Assembly (NCBI GenBank): GCA_020137815.1
Contig: CM035351.1
Span: 4,671,078-4,735,077, forward strand
Source: Hormiphora californensis
Lineage: Eukaryota; Ctenophora; Tentaculata; Cydippida; Pleurobrachiidae
Reading direction: 5' to 3'
DNA: 64,000 nt
Position numbers and translations under genes: made by a program. The notes under the pieces were generated by a model, which saw only the letters and a list, made by a program, of their open reading frames with translations, made no database searches and was not told the DNA's origin. Positions 22,750 to 34,265 of the stretch are shown piece by piece (the stretch's first letter is position 1; each line of letters opens with the position of its first letter).

Positions 22750-25700
22750 ATGGCATTCGTGAACCTTCCTCCATTTGCATTACTGTTTTGTACTGCAATT
22801 ATTGCAGCCGTTAGTGGTACGTTATCTTGTGACAAACTTTCATCATAAAATATTTATTATACGGTATTATTTCTACTTGATCTTGTCATTTATCATGATA
22901 CACCACGTATGATATATCACTGATGCAGGTACATTAGATACCCAATATCTTTATAAGTCCAGGAAGCGACCGAATATTCGGTTCGGTTCGGTTCGGTTCG
23001 GAAATTCGGTGTTTTTTGGGCGGTTCGGTTCGGTTCGGTTCGGTAGGAGATTTTGGCCGAACCACCGAATTTTTTGGTCAAAAAATGCCCAGAAATCGGG
23101 CTTTTTCATGCAAAATTTTCCAATTATTTCACGAAAATTGTATGGATTTCAATGTCAATTTCGCCGTATTAACCCTATTTCGAATCGGTGGTGCTATGTG
23201 GAAATGATTTCGCTAGTTAGCGGGTTCGATATGGATTGATTTGATACCTGACTTCCCGTCGAATCGTGTCCTCATGAGAGGGTCAACAAATTCAGAAACT
23301 TTTTTTTCAAAAAATTCATGGAGAGCACCGATCAAGGTGTTAAGAATCATTCTCTGAAATTTTTTAAAAAAGTTTGGAAAATATTTCAAAGTCAATTTTA
23401 TGGAAAATTTTCTATGTCAATTTTTGCGTACGAATCGTGTTTCGAATCGGTATTGCTAAGCGGGAGTGATGTTGCTTAATTAGTGGGTCCGAGATGGATT
23501 ATGCTGATACGTGATCCCCCATCAAATCTAATTAGGAAGTTTAGGGGAAACGATTAATGTTTCAATAAATCCTGCTAATTAGCGAGAGCACTGCCGCATA
23601 GCATCACCGATTCGCAACACGATTCGTACGGCAAAATTGACATAGAATTTTTTTTCCCCGAAATTGACTTTGAAATATTTTACAAAGTTTTTTCACAAAA
23701 TTAAATGTTTCTCTAAAAATTCATGGAGAGCATCGATCAAGGTATTGAGAATCATTACCTGAAATTTTGTGAAATTTTTTTGTGAAAAATATTTTAAGTA
23801 AATTATGGTATACGAATCGTGTTTCTAATCGACAATGCTAAACGGGAGTGATGTTGGTAATTAGTGGGTCTGAGATGGATTGTGCTGATACGTGATCCCC
23901 CATCAAATCTAATTAGGAAATTTAGAGAGACACGATTCATGGTTCGTAATTCGTTAAATCCTGCTAATTAGCAATACCATTCCCGTATAGTATTGCCGAT
24001 TCGAAACACGATTCGTACGCAAAAATTGACATAGAAAATTTACGATAAAATTGACTTTGAAAATTTTTTTCACAAAATTGACTTTGAAATTTTTTCAAAC
24101 ATTTTTTAACAAAATTTCAGAGAATGATTCTCAATACCTTGATCGGTGCTCTCCATGACTTTTTAGAGAAACATTTATACAGAAAAAGTTTTGTATGGTT
24201 CGGTTCGGTTCGTTTACCGAAATTCGGTTCGGTTCGGTTCGGTTCGGTTCGGTAAAAAAGTTTTTCAAATTCGGTTCGGTTCGGTTCGGTGGAAAAAAAC
24301 CCGGTTCGGTCGTTTCCTGTTTATAACCATGTAACATGAATTCTCTGTCTAAGGTGCAAACGTCATCTGTACGGATTACGGGAAGGATATTGGAGGTGGA
24401 GGAGCAGATATATCGAAATATTATCAACGTCCCATCCCCCAGGATTGTAGATCTGATGGCTGGCGGCCTAACTTCCGTATTTCAGAGTCAGCACCTTGCA
24501 AACCCGGGTGGAAGAGGTTTGAGGGGAAGTGCTATTCCCCATTTCGAGTAAGACCTGAATCACATAAAACCATCAACACAAGTTTATAAAATGATGCAGT
24601 TGTGTTCCTTATAGGTTGACAAGATACCTAAAACTTTTCGTATATATATACGATATAAGACGATATATCGTCTTATTTTCATTTATCATTAATTTTCAGC
24701 ATTTTTTCAGAATTTTCTGTCGGCTAGAAGTATGTGCAAAATCGGGGGTCTACTGATAAACGAGAGGCGCAATTTAAAAATTGATACCGTAATATCTCCG
24801 GTTCCTGATGAGATACAGAAACCGTTTTGGTAGCGTTGGAAAGCTAAAGATCTTATTGAGACCAATCCAACGCAACCAAGATCAAGTAGCTATCTTTTGA
24901 GGGACCGGAAATGTGAATTTCAATTTGCGAGACGCAGTGAGTGTTCCCAGTAAACCCAGTGCTGACAATATCGGTAGACCCCCTATTTCGAATTTTTTTC
25001 TAGGCGACAAAAAATTCTGAAAAAATGCTGAAAATTAATGATAAATCAAAACAAGGCGATATACGAAAAGTTTTAGGTACCTTGTCAAGGGGCGGGGGAC
25101 TGCATATTGGACTGCATATTGGAGTATGTACATACTACACATCCCATGAAATGTTCAATACAGTCATTCTACCATAATCCATTTGACAGCGTGGCAAGCC
25201 TAGACAGTCGGAGGAGCAGTGCAATAGAGAATTTGGACATCTGTTTGTTCCATCAAGTATTAGGGAGATTAAATGGGTCAAAGAAAACACTAAAGTCAAC
25301 GAATATCACTGGTAAGGTTCACTCACAAATATTAGCACGGGGTGCAATCTATTCCGGCTCTCCGTAATCCGCTGCCTTAGAGTTTTAATCAACCATCGAA
25401 CAATTGTTTTCAGGATACATTTGGGATTTTTCTGTGTTGCGAGGGGTTATTTTAATGAAGAAAAAAACGGTAGGTATTAACCATATTTACAATAACTCCT
25501 AATTACGGTAATGCCACTACAAGCGGCAGCGTTACATAATGGAATTACAGTAATAAGACGCAGACTTCGCATAACGTGCGGCAAAAAGTGCATATTATAT
25601 GCTAGTTATACGTGCTGACACGTATAACTAGCGCACTGATTGGCCACGGTTGCGCATCTTCTTACCGTATCTCCGTTTTCCATTACCTTTTCCCACTACA

Positions 25701-26021
25701 GACCGGGTAACTATAACACACCATAGCATAGGAAGTTGATGAAATTTGGTACTTTATTTGAGAGAGAGACAAATCTAGCTACCCACTGCAGGTAAACGGG
25801 TTCATATAAAGCACGCCTATGCTGTGACTGGAGAAGATACGCGGGAGTTTGAACCGAGGCTTAGGGAAATCCACTTCAACCAAGGTGGTGGTATTAGTAG
25901 AGGCAACCACAAGGACAAGTGCACCCAATGGACTGCGAAAGGCGGTGAACTGGGAAGTAGGTGGTGGTACGGCAATTGTCACGAGGACCAGCCATACCTT
26001 TGTGAGGCGTTTGATGGTTAA
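22750..26021 (+). CDS. Secreted C-type-lectin-like protein, 5 exons
   Basis: Exons: 22750-22816, 24354-24547, 25190-25311, 25414-25469, 25792-26021. Phases close to 222 aa. Exon 1 encodes a signal peptide (MAFVNLPPFALLFCTAIIAA). Exon 2 ends with the lectin-fold opening CKPGWKRFEGKCYSPF. Exon 3 has SEEQCNREFGHLFVPSS, the usual alpha-helix/beta segment. Exon 4 has YHWIHLGF. Exon 5 gives KDKCTQWTA and RWWYGNCHEDQPYLCE, the closing strand and last cysteines. The canonical EPN/QPD and WND calcium-site motifs are not evident, so sugar binding is uncertain. Intron 1 contains a complete inverted foldback element and intron 2 contains a 473-bp MITE. Confidence 0.85.
22960..24319 (-). mobile_element. 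1360-bp hAT-like foldback element, copy 2 (inverted, in lectin intron 1)
   Basis: Same length as the element at 20386-21745 and nearly identical to it in reverse orientation. The shared features include both (CCGAA)n arrays and the interior repeats. It sits wholly inside intron 1 of the lectin gene. The flanks show only a partial duplication (TTTATAA on both sides, offset on the left by a few bases). Confidence 0.88.
24616..25088. mobile_element. 473-bp MITE with long terminal inverted repeats (lectin intron 2)
   Basis: The left end reads TTGACAAGATACCTAAAACT and continues TTTCGTATA. The right end is the inverted equivalent, ending AGGTACCTTGTCAA. The inner parts of the two arms (ATTAATTTTCAGCATTTTTT and its complement) also pair. 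No coding capacity. The same terminal phrase occurs near 20067 and 27444. Confidence 0.82.
25608..25634. repeat. Short perfect hairpin in lectin intron 4
   Basis: GCTAGTTATACGTG-CTGA-CACGTATAACTAGC is a clean 14-bp stem with a 4-nt loop. Confidence 0.75.
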
Positions 26022-27253
26022 ACAAAATGGATATAAACCGAAGCGGGTCGCCAGTCGGGCAGTATATGATGTAGCAATTCACCATATGATATACATACGT
26101 ACATAAACACGGGTGATGTTTTCCATTTAAATTTCCTGTTGAAATAAAAGCATGCTGTTTTAATGAGTTGTGAAGTAATTGCAGCGAGAGTAGGGCAAGG
26201 AGTCGATACTAGGTTAGAGAGGAGCAGTATTATAAACCAGACAAGTAAGACTGGAGAGAGATACTCTAGAGTTTATTTTCTTCAACCTTCTTTGCGTCCA
26301 GCAGACTGGGGTTCCTGGTAAGTCATGTGTACTGGAAAAAGGGTATTTTAAAGGATAAGAAATGAGAGGTCAAGGCGGCCAAGCGAAGTAAAGGATGTGC
26401 CGTTGTACCAGACGCCGGACCACACTTTGTTTGCCTAAGTTGGGTAGTCACTTTGTTGGTCACGGCTGGATGCCAGAATCCAGGTGTGACCAGGATGACC
26501 AGTGCCGGGCCGAGAAGGCACTGGGAGCAAACAAGGGGCATTGGGAGTTTCGTAGTTTCACAACGGGCCCCAACATAGCCTTCGGTGACACTAAGGACGC
26601 GGAGAGGTCGCGAGAAAAAAAAGAAAAAAAGAACTGATTCGCTTAACCTGATATTGTGTCCGTCGTGTATGAACAATTCAAGAGAAGAACCTGTATGTCT
26701 GAAACAAGTTGTAACGAGCGAGTGTTATCTTTCAGATGTCTTAGTTAAGGCTGAAAACCCCGATCAACTATTAGTCTATGGTTTATAAAGACCAGTTTTC
26801 TCTATGCAAGAAAAGTTTAGTAGCACTATATTTTACACCGAATTTCATGAAACAAGAATTATTGCATTATGTATTCATAATGCTGTGCTTCCCTGCCCTA
26901 CCGTTTCACATGTCAGTGACATTGTCACTGCCAACAGGATCAAGGCTTGGTCATAATGTAATGTAAGATGCATACGATATAGCTGTCAGTATACTTCTCA
27001 CATAGCTTAGAGTTAGCTAACTCCCAATCACATGACACTTGCTAACCAGCTTTTGACATTCCAACTTAACTACTTATCTAACATCTCACACTCGACTCGC
27101 AAGATGAAAATGTGTATGTAACACGCGGCAGAGCATTTCATGTTTTGTTGAGTGGCGCGCGCACGCCGCACACACGTCCATCAAACTGTGTCAATGAGGT
27201 GTTTGATGAAGGAGTAGCTCGTCACTGTGCGCGCGGCTCCAGTTGCTACACCG
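26022..27253. other. Downstream of the lectin gene, no gene assigned
   Basis: One open frame at 26395-26637 contains a Cys/Trp-containing stretch (WMPESRCDQDDQC) but has no clear exon borders, and I do not call it. The remainder is AT-rich, with a CpG-rich patch near 27150-27250. Confidence 0.45.
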
Positions 27254-27411
27254 TTGCCCTCGCAACGAAAGTGTGACCAAAAAATGTCCCTCTACCGATT
27301 AGTTAGTATACCAAAATGTCGTTTTCGAATTCTAACCCTGCTATGCCTTTTTACAAAGTAAAAAGGCATCCGGGTGAATGCCTTCGGCATTCACCCGGGC
27401 AGGGAAAAAAT
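27254..27411 (+). repeat. Structured three-way-junction hairpin repeat, copy 2
   Basis: Near-identical to 21799-21957 over its full length. The second hairpin stem reads GTGAATGCC-TTC-GGCATTCAC here and GTGGATGCC-TTC-GGCATCCAC in copy 1, so base pairing is kept by a double change. It directly abuts the outer inverted repeat at 27412-27444. Confidence 0.85.
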
Positions 27412-27444
27412 ACGATTAACGAAAAGTAATAGGTAACTTGTCAA
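27412..27444 (-). repeat. Right member of the outer terminal-inverted-repeat pair
   Basis: ACGATTAACGAAAAGTAATAGGTAACTTGTCAA, read on the minus strand, aligns with 20067-20110. The match extends beyond the portion shared with the small MITE (TTRATCGTATTTTT). Confidence 0.6.
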
Positions 27445-28082
27445 CCTTTAAGAGAGCTTAGCAGCGGGTCCAATTTTTCCCTGTGACAGAATACAGATCA
27501 TATGTTGAAAAACCATTCTTATATAGCCATGATAACCATGATAACAGTGTAGAGAGATCTCTACACAAGAAGCTTTTATCACACTGTTCCTGATATAGGA
27601 CAAGGTTAACAAACATTTTAGGCCAAAACTTGCGGCAAGTTACTTGCCCCCAAATTCAAAACTGTAGACGAACAAGAATAATTGCGATATGGTGCCACAT
27701 CACCTGAGTTCCCCGCCTCATAGTAATGGCATGTGATCTGGCATGAACCAGTTGCCATGCCTCGGCCAGCTTCTAATTGGGTACTGATATGTGAAAGATG
27801 CAGCTGATGGTTAGATTCCTTTGCCTTGTTCGACCAAAATAAAGATTCCATTTGTAGTGCTATGTGATATCCAAGTAGCACTTACAGGCACATTTCAGAT
27901 CACAACTCTTTTACAAATGCAGTACCCTGTTATACCATTATCCACTACCAGTGACCAATGACGTTTTGGCTTTTTTGAGAACACAGTGGAGACTGGAGGA
28001 AGAAGTTTCAAGGGACACAGGAGGAGCAAAACTATGTCCTTTCTACTATCATGTTCATTAACACCATTTGGGATCAATCGTC

Positions 28083-28146
28083 ATATTGAAAATCAATCGT
28101 CATATTGAAAATCAATCGTCATATTGAAAATCAATCGTCATATTGA
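28083..28146 (+). repeat. Four tandem copies of a 19-bp unit
   Basis: ATCAATCGTCATATTGAAA is repeated four times head to tail, immediately before a GC-rich block. Confidence 0.92.
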
Positions 28147-28147
28147 A

Positions 28148-28420
28148 AAGGGACGTCGCTGGGGCCTGGGCCTTCGGCCCAGTGCGTACCTGTGCGTGCA
28201 GGGGCCTTGGGCGGCAGCCCGGGTCAGGGGGAGTGGGCTGTGAAAACCCCCCGGCAGAGCCCCCGCAAGCAGGGTCCAGGGGCTGCAAGCCCCGGTGGGG
28301 CCTGGGGGCCGAGGGGGCGATTTTTGAATTTTCAAACAAAAAAGTTCAAATTTCAAAAGTTTGAAAAAAAGTTGGCTCCATTGCAACCTATTCTCGCTCC
28401 GCGAAGAATAGGCTCCCGGC
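28148..28420. other. GC-rich, hairpin-rich block
   Basis: An island with much higher GC than its AT-rich surroundings, made of many short G/C palindromes (such as GGGCCTTCGGCCC and GGGGCTGCAAGCCCC). It ends with an AT-rich stretch and a CCTATTCT...AGAATAGG hairpin. The open frames over it on both strands look like composition artefacts. Origin unknown. Confidence 0.5.
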
Positions 28421-28942
28421 CTGTGGACAGCAAGAACTCACGTGTGCGCGATGTAAAGCACGTTTTCAGCAGTGGGACTATCAAATCGCGCGCGATATAC
28501 TGTTTTAGCAGGCATTTTTAGCCGACATAGCACTACCAAAACCCCAATTATCGCCTCAATTGGCACTTTGATGTATCGGCGGGTATTTTCCCATACTCAC
28601 AAGGCCATGACGATTCACCCAGTACCCGCAGATTGTCCCAGGACCGAGTAGGAGCTTGCAGCCAGGTCTTTAAAGAATTGCTCATGTTTAGCGTCAATTT
28701 TGACCCACTATTCCTCAAATGCTGATATTCGCGGGTATTTTCCGTAAAACTAGAGACAATTATCTGCCAGGAGCAACAAACGAGATGCAAATCGGTTCAG
28801 TAGTTCCTTGCAGCCAGGTCTTTGAAAAAGTTTGCTCTAAAATCAATAACGCGCCGGAGGCCTAGATGTGAGATCGATCTCGGTCGCTGCGCGACCTCGA
28901 TCTCACTCAGGCATCAATGCAAATGTGGCCAAGAAAAAAAGG

Positions 28943-29282
28943 TTGGCAAACGTTGCTGCGCCACGCGCAGCGCGGGATAAGGCAGCGCTTTTCAAAAAAA
29001 AAGGCGGCCACAAAAAACTGCAAATGCAAAATAAGTGTAACGCGCGGGCAGCGCGGCGTTAAATGCACCGCAGCGTTTAATTCATTTCGCGCCATCCATA
29101 CAATGCGTCGATACGACTCGGATCGGGATCTCGATCGGGCTTGCATGGCAAGCGCTTGATGAAATTTTCGGAATTTCAAAAAATCTTTAAAATTTTTCTC
29201 TTTGAAAATGCCAAACTTGAAAAGCGCTGCCTTATCCCGCGCTGCGCGTGGCGCAGAACAGGGGCCAGCAACGTTTGCCAAA
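28943..29282. mobile_element. 340-bp inverted-repeat element, TTGGCAAACGTTGCTG ends
   Basis: Bounded by TTGGCAAACGTTGCTG and CAGCAACGTTTGCCAA, with GATAAGGCAGCGCTTTTCAA and its complement inside. It is a relative of 46827-47165. There is no ORF of interest, and no clear target duplication. Confidence 0.75.
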
Positions 29283-29467
29283 TGCCAAACGGAACCCTTT
29301 ACCCTTGCACTCGTCACATGTGACCCATATGCCGCGTCGCCATTTGTCATACTATTGTTCTCTTTGCCTCTGATTAGTGATCTCTTGGTGCGGAAAACAA
29401 AACACGTGTCATTTGAGCTGGGCTCCATTCCCCTCAGTTCCTCTAAAACACTGTACAGGGTGTCCCA

Positions 29468-30642
29468 CTGTCTTTGCATCACCTGTGATTTTGGGTGATG
29501 AGTGGCTTCCATTCAAATGCTCATAACTCATCGAAAAATAAGTCAAAACGGCTCAACCAAAAACAGTGTTGTAGAGAATTGTCAGGCGAACATTTGAGTA
29601 CAAGATTGATATTCCAAGTCTTACCAACCGTCAGATATATCGTCTTAAAGTCAAAAGTATGTGTTCATGAAATCCGACCGGGGTTCACGTTTTGAAAAAT
29701 TCACAAATGCAAAGTTGCTCGGATCACATTGCATCCCTCATAAGAGTTGTAGGAAATTGTCTGGCGGTCATTTTGGTACCCAGGTTTTTGTCCTAGCTCA
29801 ATATTTAGAGTGTCTTATGACTGTCTAAAGACGAAATTCAACCAACATTTTTGAGGGGATCACGTGTCATCAACAAATGGGTAAAATGGTTTGAAATTTA
29901 TAAGAGCTTCATTGGAATCGTCTAAGGTTCATTTTGATACCATGATTTTTTCCATAGCTCTACGTTTTAGTTGCGTTATGACTGTAGGAACATAAAGATT
30001 TTTCTACGCTGAGTCTTGGTTGGTATCGGCTCACAACGCCTAATTAGGTGGCTCGGTGTCGTGTGTAATCCCATGATAATCAGCACATATCGTCTCAATT
30101 TCATCTAGACACTTGACAGGGTTGTTATGACGATTTGGCAAGGCCCCTGTTAATGTGTAGGATACGCATGTGGTCTATCTCAACCCTATCATGCACTAAG
30201 ATGTTATTCAAGCAGCAATGAGCTTCATAACAGGGCAAAATGTAATGAGATACCTGAGACCACTTTTGTGAAAATTCGAGTTCTGACAGTCATAAGACAC
30301 TCTAAACATTGAGCTAGGACAAAAACCCGGGTACCAAAATGACCGCCAGACAATTTCCTACAACTCTTATGAGGGATGCAATGTGATCCGAGCAACTTTG
30401 CATTTGTGAATTTTTCAAAACGTGAACCCCGGTCGGATTTCATGAACACATACTTTTGATTTTAAGACGAAATATCTGACGGTTGGTAAGACTTGTAACA
30501 TCAATCTTGTACTCAAATGTTCGCCTGACAATTCTCTACAACACTGTTTTTGGTTGAGCCGTTTTGACCTATTTTTCGATGAGTTATGAGCATTTGAATG
30601 GAAGCCACTCATCACCCAAAATCACAGGTGATGCAAAGACAG
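29468..30642. mobile_element. 1.17-kb foldback element
   Basis: Starts CTGTCTTTGCATCACCTGTG and ends with its complement. The arms are reverse complements over roughly 360 bp each (for example ATGAGTTATGAGCATTTGAA on the right arm matches the left). A spacer of about 450 bp lies between. Non-coding. Confidence 0.8.
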
Positions 30643-31184
30643 ATGGTACCTTCACAGTGATCTTATTCGATCGATGTTACCTGTTGCATTTCCTAACAGA
30701 TTCCGGACATAGGTACAGACTACAGGCAGATTTGCTGTTTGCTTAACATCTTCCCAGTCTGTCGGGCCCTTAGAATCTAAGGCTTAGATACGTTCAAGAT
30801 TCTGCTGGGCCGTTGGCTAGACCACTTCCCTGACAATCCAATTCTATCATGGGCTGGGTTTTGACTTTTGGGGATGCTGAAAAGACTGACACCAGACACG
30901 ATACTGTAATAAAGTATACTTATCAAGTTTTTATCAAGGCTCTCACGCCGAGCCTGACAGACTGCGTAGCATGGCAACTGTTCGCATTTAATACATCTTA
31001 AAATATTCATTTTTCAATGTTGATTTCGAATATTTAATTCACATCATTTCGAAGAATAATCAACGACTAATTGTTCTTCGAAATATCATGTTGAGTAGTC
31101 TTGAAGTATTTGTCACAACTAGAACTGCTGATTATTTCCTGTCTGACAAATTCCCAGTGTATTATTATAGGCTGTAGGTTCGAT
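30643..31184. other. Upstream region of the Tubby-like gene
   Basis: No gene seen. A possible splice acceptor (TTATTATAG) lies 14 bp before the ATG at 31185, so a non-coding first exon may lie further upstream. Confidence 0.4.
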
Positions 31185-34176
31185 ATGTCAACCAACTGGG
31201 CAACATCACCCGGATCGGTCATTGACTCCAATTCGTACATGGGTAACGACAGTAAGATTTTAAGAGAACGGAAATTTGAGCAACAACGAATGTTGCAACA
31301 ACAGCGCCAGCAGCAAAAAAGACAGGTATGTGTCCTGTGATGAGAGCTTGTTTGGTTATTTCTTGTATTGCGTTGAACATCACCTGTTATTTGTTGTTTT
31401 GCAACCAAATTAACACGTGTTTTGTCCGTTACAGGCTACTGGTATGGTGATACCAAACACGTTAGCAATTAACGAATCCCTCGCCCGTCCCTCCTCCGGG
31501 GGAGGTATGCGAGATGAGTTCGCTCATGTCACATCCGAGCCCCAGAAGAAGTCAACAGAGACTGCACCGCAAAGCGTGGCGGAAAAACTAGCCGCCATGG
31601 GGATATCATCTAACGTCGACTTCTCCAGCAAACCCAAGTCAGCAGAGGTGAAGGAGCAAGAGAGTTCCAAGCCGGGTACCCCTAATGTTCCCTACACAGA
31701 GGAAGATTTTCAACCGGTTGCCCCAGCACCCGGGTTCACAGATGCCCGGCCAGCGACTGCCTCACGACCTTCGACAGCCAAATCATTGGGGCCTAACAAC
31801 CCATATCCTGACTTCCCATCACTCAATGAAAAGGTCCGTTTGATACAGTCAACTACACCATAAATCACTTCATTTACTTCCTTATTTGTATAGGTATGAG
31901 TTCTTGAAAAGTTCGAATTTTTAATTGTGCTTCCCATGTTGAACTCACTAAACCCCACCAGGAGGAGCTAGAGGAGTTCGCGTTGCGTCCCGCTCCCCAG
32001 AACAAAGACGTGAAATGTCGGATAACCAGAGATAAACGAGGTTTAGATAGGGGCATGTACCCCACCTATTATCTTCACCTGGAGAGAGAGGACCACAAGA
32101 GGGTATTCCTATTGGCGGGTAGGCGGAGAAAGAAGTCGAGCACCAGTAACTATCTTATCAGGTTCGTGTTTATAATGATTGTGCTAGCTTTGACAACAAC
32201 AGAGTGTCCTTCGTATGCTGTTTGGGGTATGTACTATTTTTAGAGGCTTATCTAGCGCCCTAGTATTATAGCGGTTTTATTCGCAATATCAGATAGTCAG
32301 ATACAGGCATTGACTAACAATAGATTTCAAAAAATATATCTATGTATTCGCGATATATAATGCTCCAATTAGATATCTCTGTGAGCTATTGCTGTTCCGA
32401 ATTGTGGGGAGGGTCAAGCTCTGATAACACCATCCCCCTTTAGCGCTGACCCTACTGATCTAGATAGGGCAGGGGAGAGAAGATAGGGGGGGACAACTAG
32501 GAAGAGACCAGCTTGGGCGCTGGTACCAAGTTCACCATATATGGTAGTGGGCTGAATCCAATAAAGCCACCAAAAGCTGGCCCCGATGGGACTGTGACAT
32601 ATCGAGAGGTGGGTGTAATTGCTACACACCCTAGATCTACACCATTCCCTACTTAGTCAAATCAATATTTAAATATCAACAAATATATGAGTATATCAGA
32701 AATATATATATCATACATAGTATCGTTATGGTATACGATACGATTCAACCTCTCATTATTTACTAACTCCCCCCCCCCCCCCTCGCCCAGGGGTACAGCA
32801 GTGGGACAGTCCAAAGTCCAGGATTTAAGAGGGAGCCCCCGTAGGATTGACAGTCCTAATTCTGGAATGCGGGGTTGGACACGAGAGGGTGGAAAAAAAA
32901 AATGGAAGGAAAATGGGGAAAAGGGGGAAAAGGAGGGGGGGAAGAGGGGAAATCCATAAAGAGGGGGAAACCTATTAGGACCCTCTACTTTGTTCCTCGG
33001 GGGGCAATTTTTTTGGATTGCGGACTTTTCAACCATTAATGAACCTGCCAGGACGGAAGGAAGGGGCCGGAGGTAAAGTTTAAGGGAATAAAATTCCCCC
33101 ACCACGGATGATTTTTGGTTTAAATTAATAACCTTCCGGGAAAAAAGCTATTTAAATTATCTCGAAAAAACCGTTAAGGGGGAAGGGGCCGACTGTTAAC
33201 ATAAAAAGAGAAAAGGAGAAGGAGGGAAAGGGAGCTTAAAATTTAAAGGTTTGTAAAAAATTTTAACTAAAATTTTTTTCCCCAAACCCCCTTTATCGTT
33301 TGGTTTGTTTTTTCCCCCCCGGGCGTTGGGGTTTCCCCCCCTTCTTTTCCGAGAATTTTTTTTAAAAAATTTAATGCTCTTCCCCTTGTTTAGGTTAATC
33401 GCCTTTTTGGGGGAAATTTTAATTTCCTTTTGCCCCCTTTTTACCCTTTGGCAGGGTGGAGAATAAATCCCCCTCTTTTACTTTCCTATACCCCTTCTTC
33501 TTTCCCTCCATCTCTTCCAGTAATCCAGAATCAACAAAATAGCCTTATTTTTTAAATTTTTGGGAATATGGCATTAAGGGGTAAAAAATCCTTATTATTT
33601 GTAACAGCCCAAACGGGGGGGGTTTTCCCCTTATTTTTAATAGAGTTAGTTTTAACAAACAATCCAAAGGGCCTTTAAACCACCAATGGAACTTAACTTT
33701 CGTCCTAGTAGTTTTTAAAGGAAAAAAGGGCCGAAAAAAAAACCCGGAAATTTGAAATTTTACCTTAAAAAAGTTTTCAAAATTTTTTTAAAGGGTTTAT
33801 TTAAAATTAATGAAACGCTCAATCTTCCTAGGAATGTAGTGACACTACAAATACCAACGGACTTAATCATCTCAAGACCGATGGAACCCTGGGTTGCTAG
33901 AAGGGTCACCAAACACTAAAGTGTTCCTGTATGGTTCTAGTGTAAGGCCTCACGAGGAGCAGGGAGAGAGAAATCTACGAATGGAGAAAAAGGACGGCAG
34001 ACAGAAAACTAGGGCGGAGGGGAAAGCGGGGTAGAACGGAGAGTGAATGGAAGGACAGGTAAAAGAGAAGTAGAGCTCTAAGTAGAGGAGTCAAGATCGA
34101 TAAACTACAAGAATGAGACGAAAGAGTTGGATCTATCATGATAGAAGTCGAGACGATAGATAGTCTGTCTCCCTAC

Positions 34177-34265
<89 letters not shown>

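Noticed and set aside
26395..26637. Frame containing WMPESRCDQDDQC, considered as a second lectin fragment
   Set aside because: No lectin framework residues, and no clear acceptor or donor with matching phase.
28143..28521. Overlapping frames on both strands of the GC-rich block
   Set aside because: Both strands are open because of composition; no codon structure or known domain.
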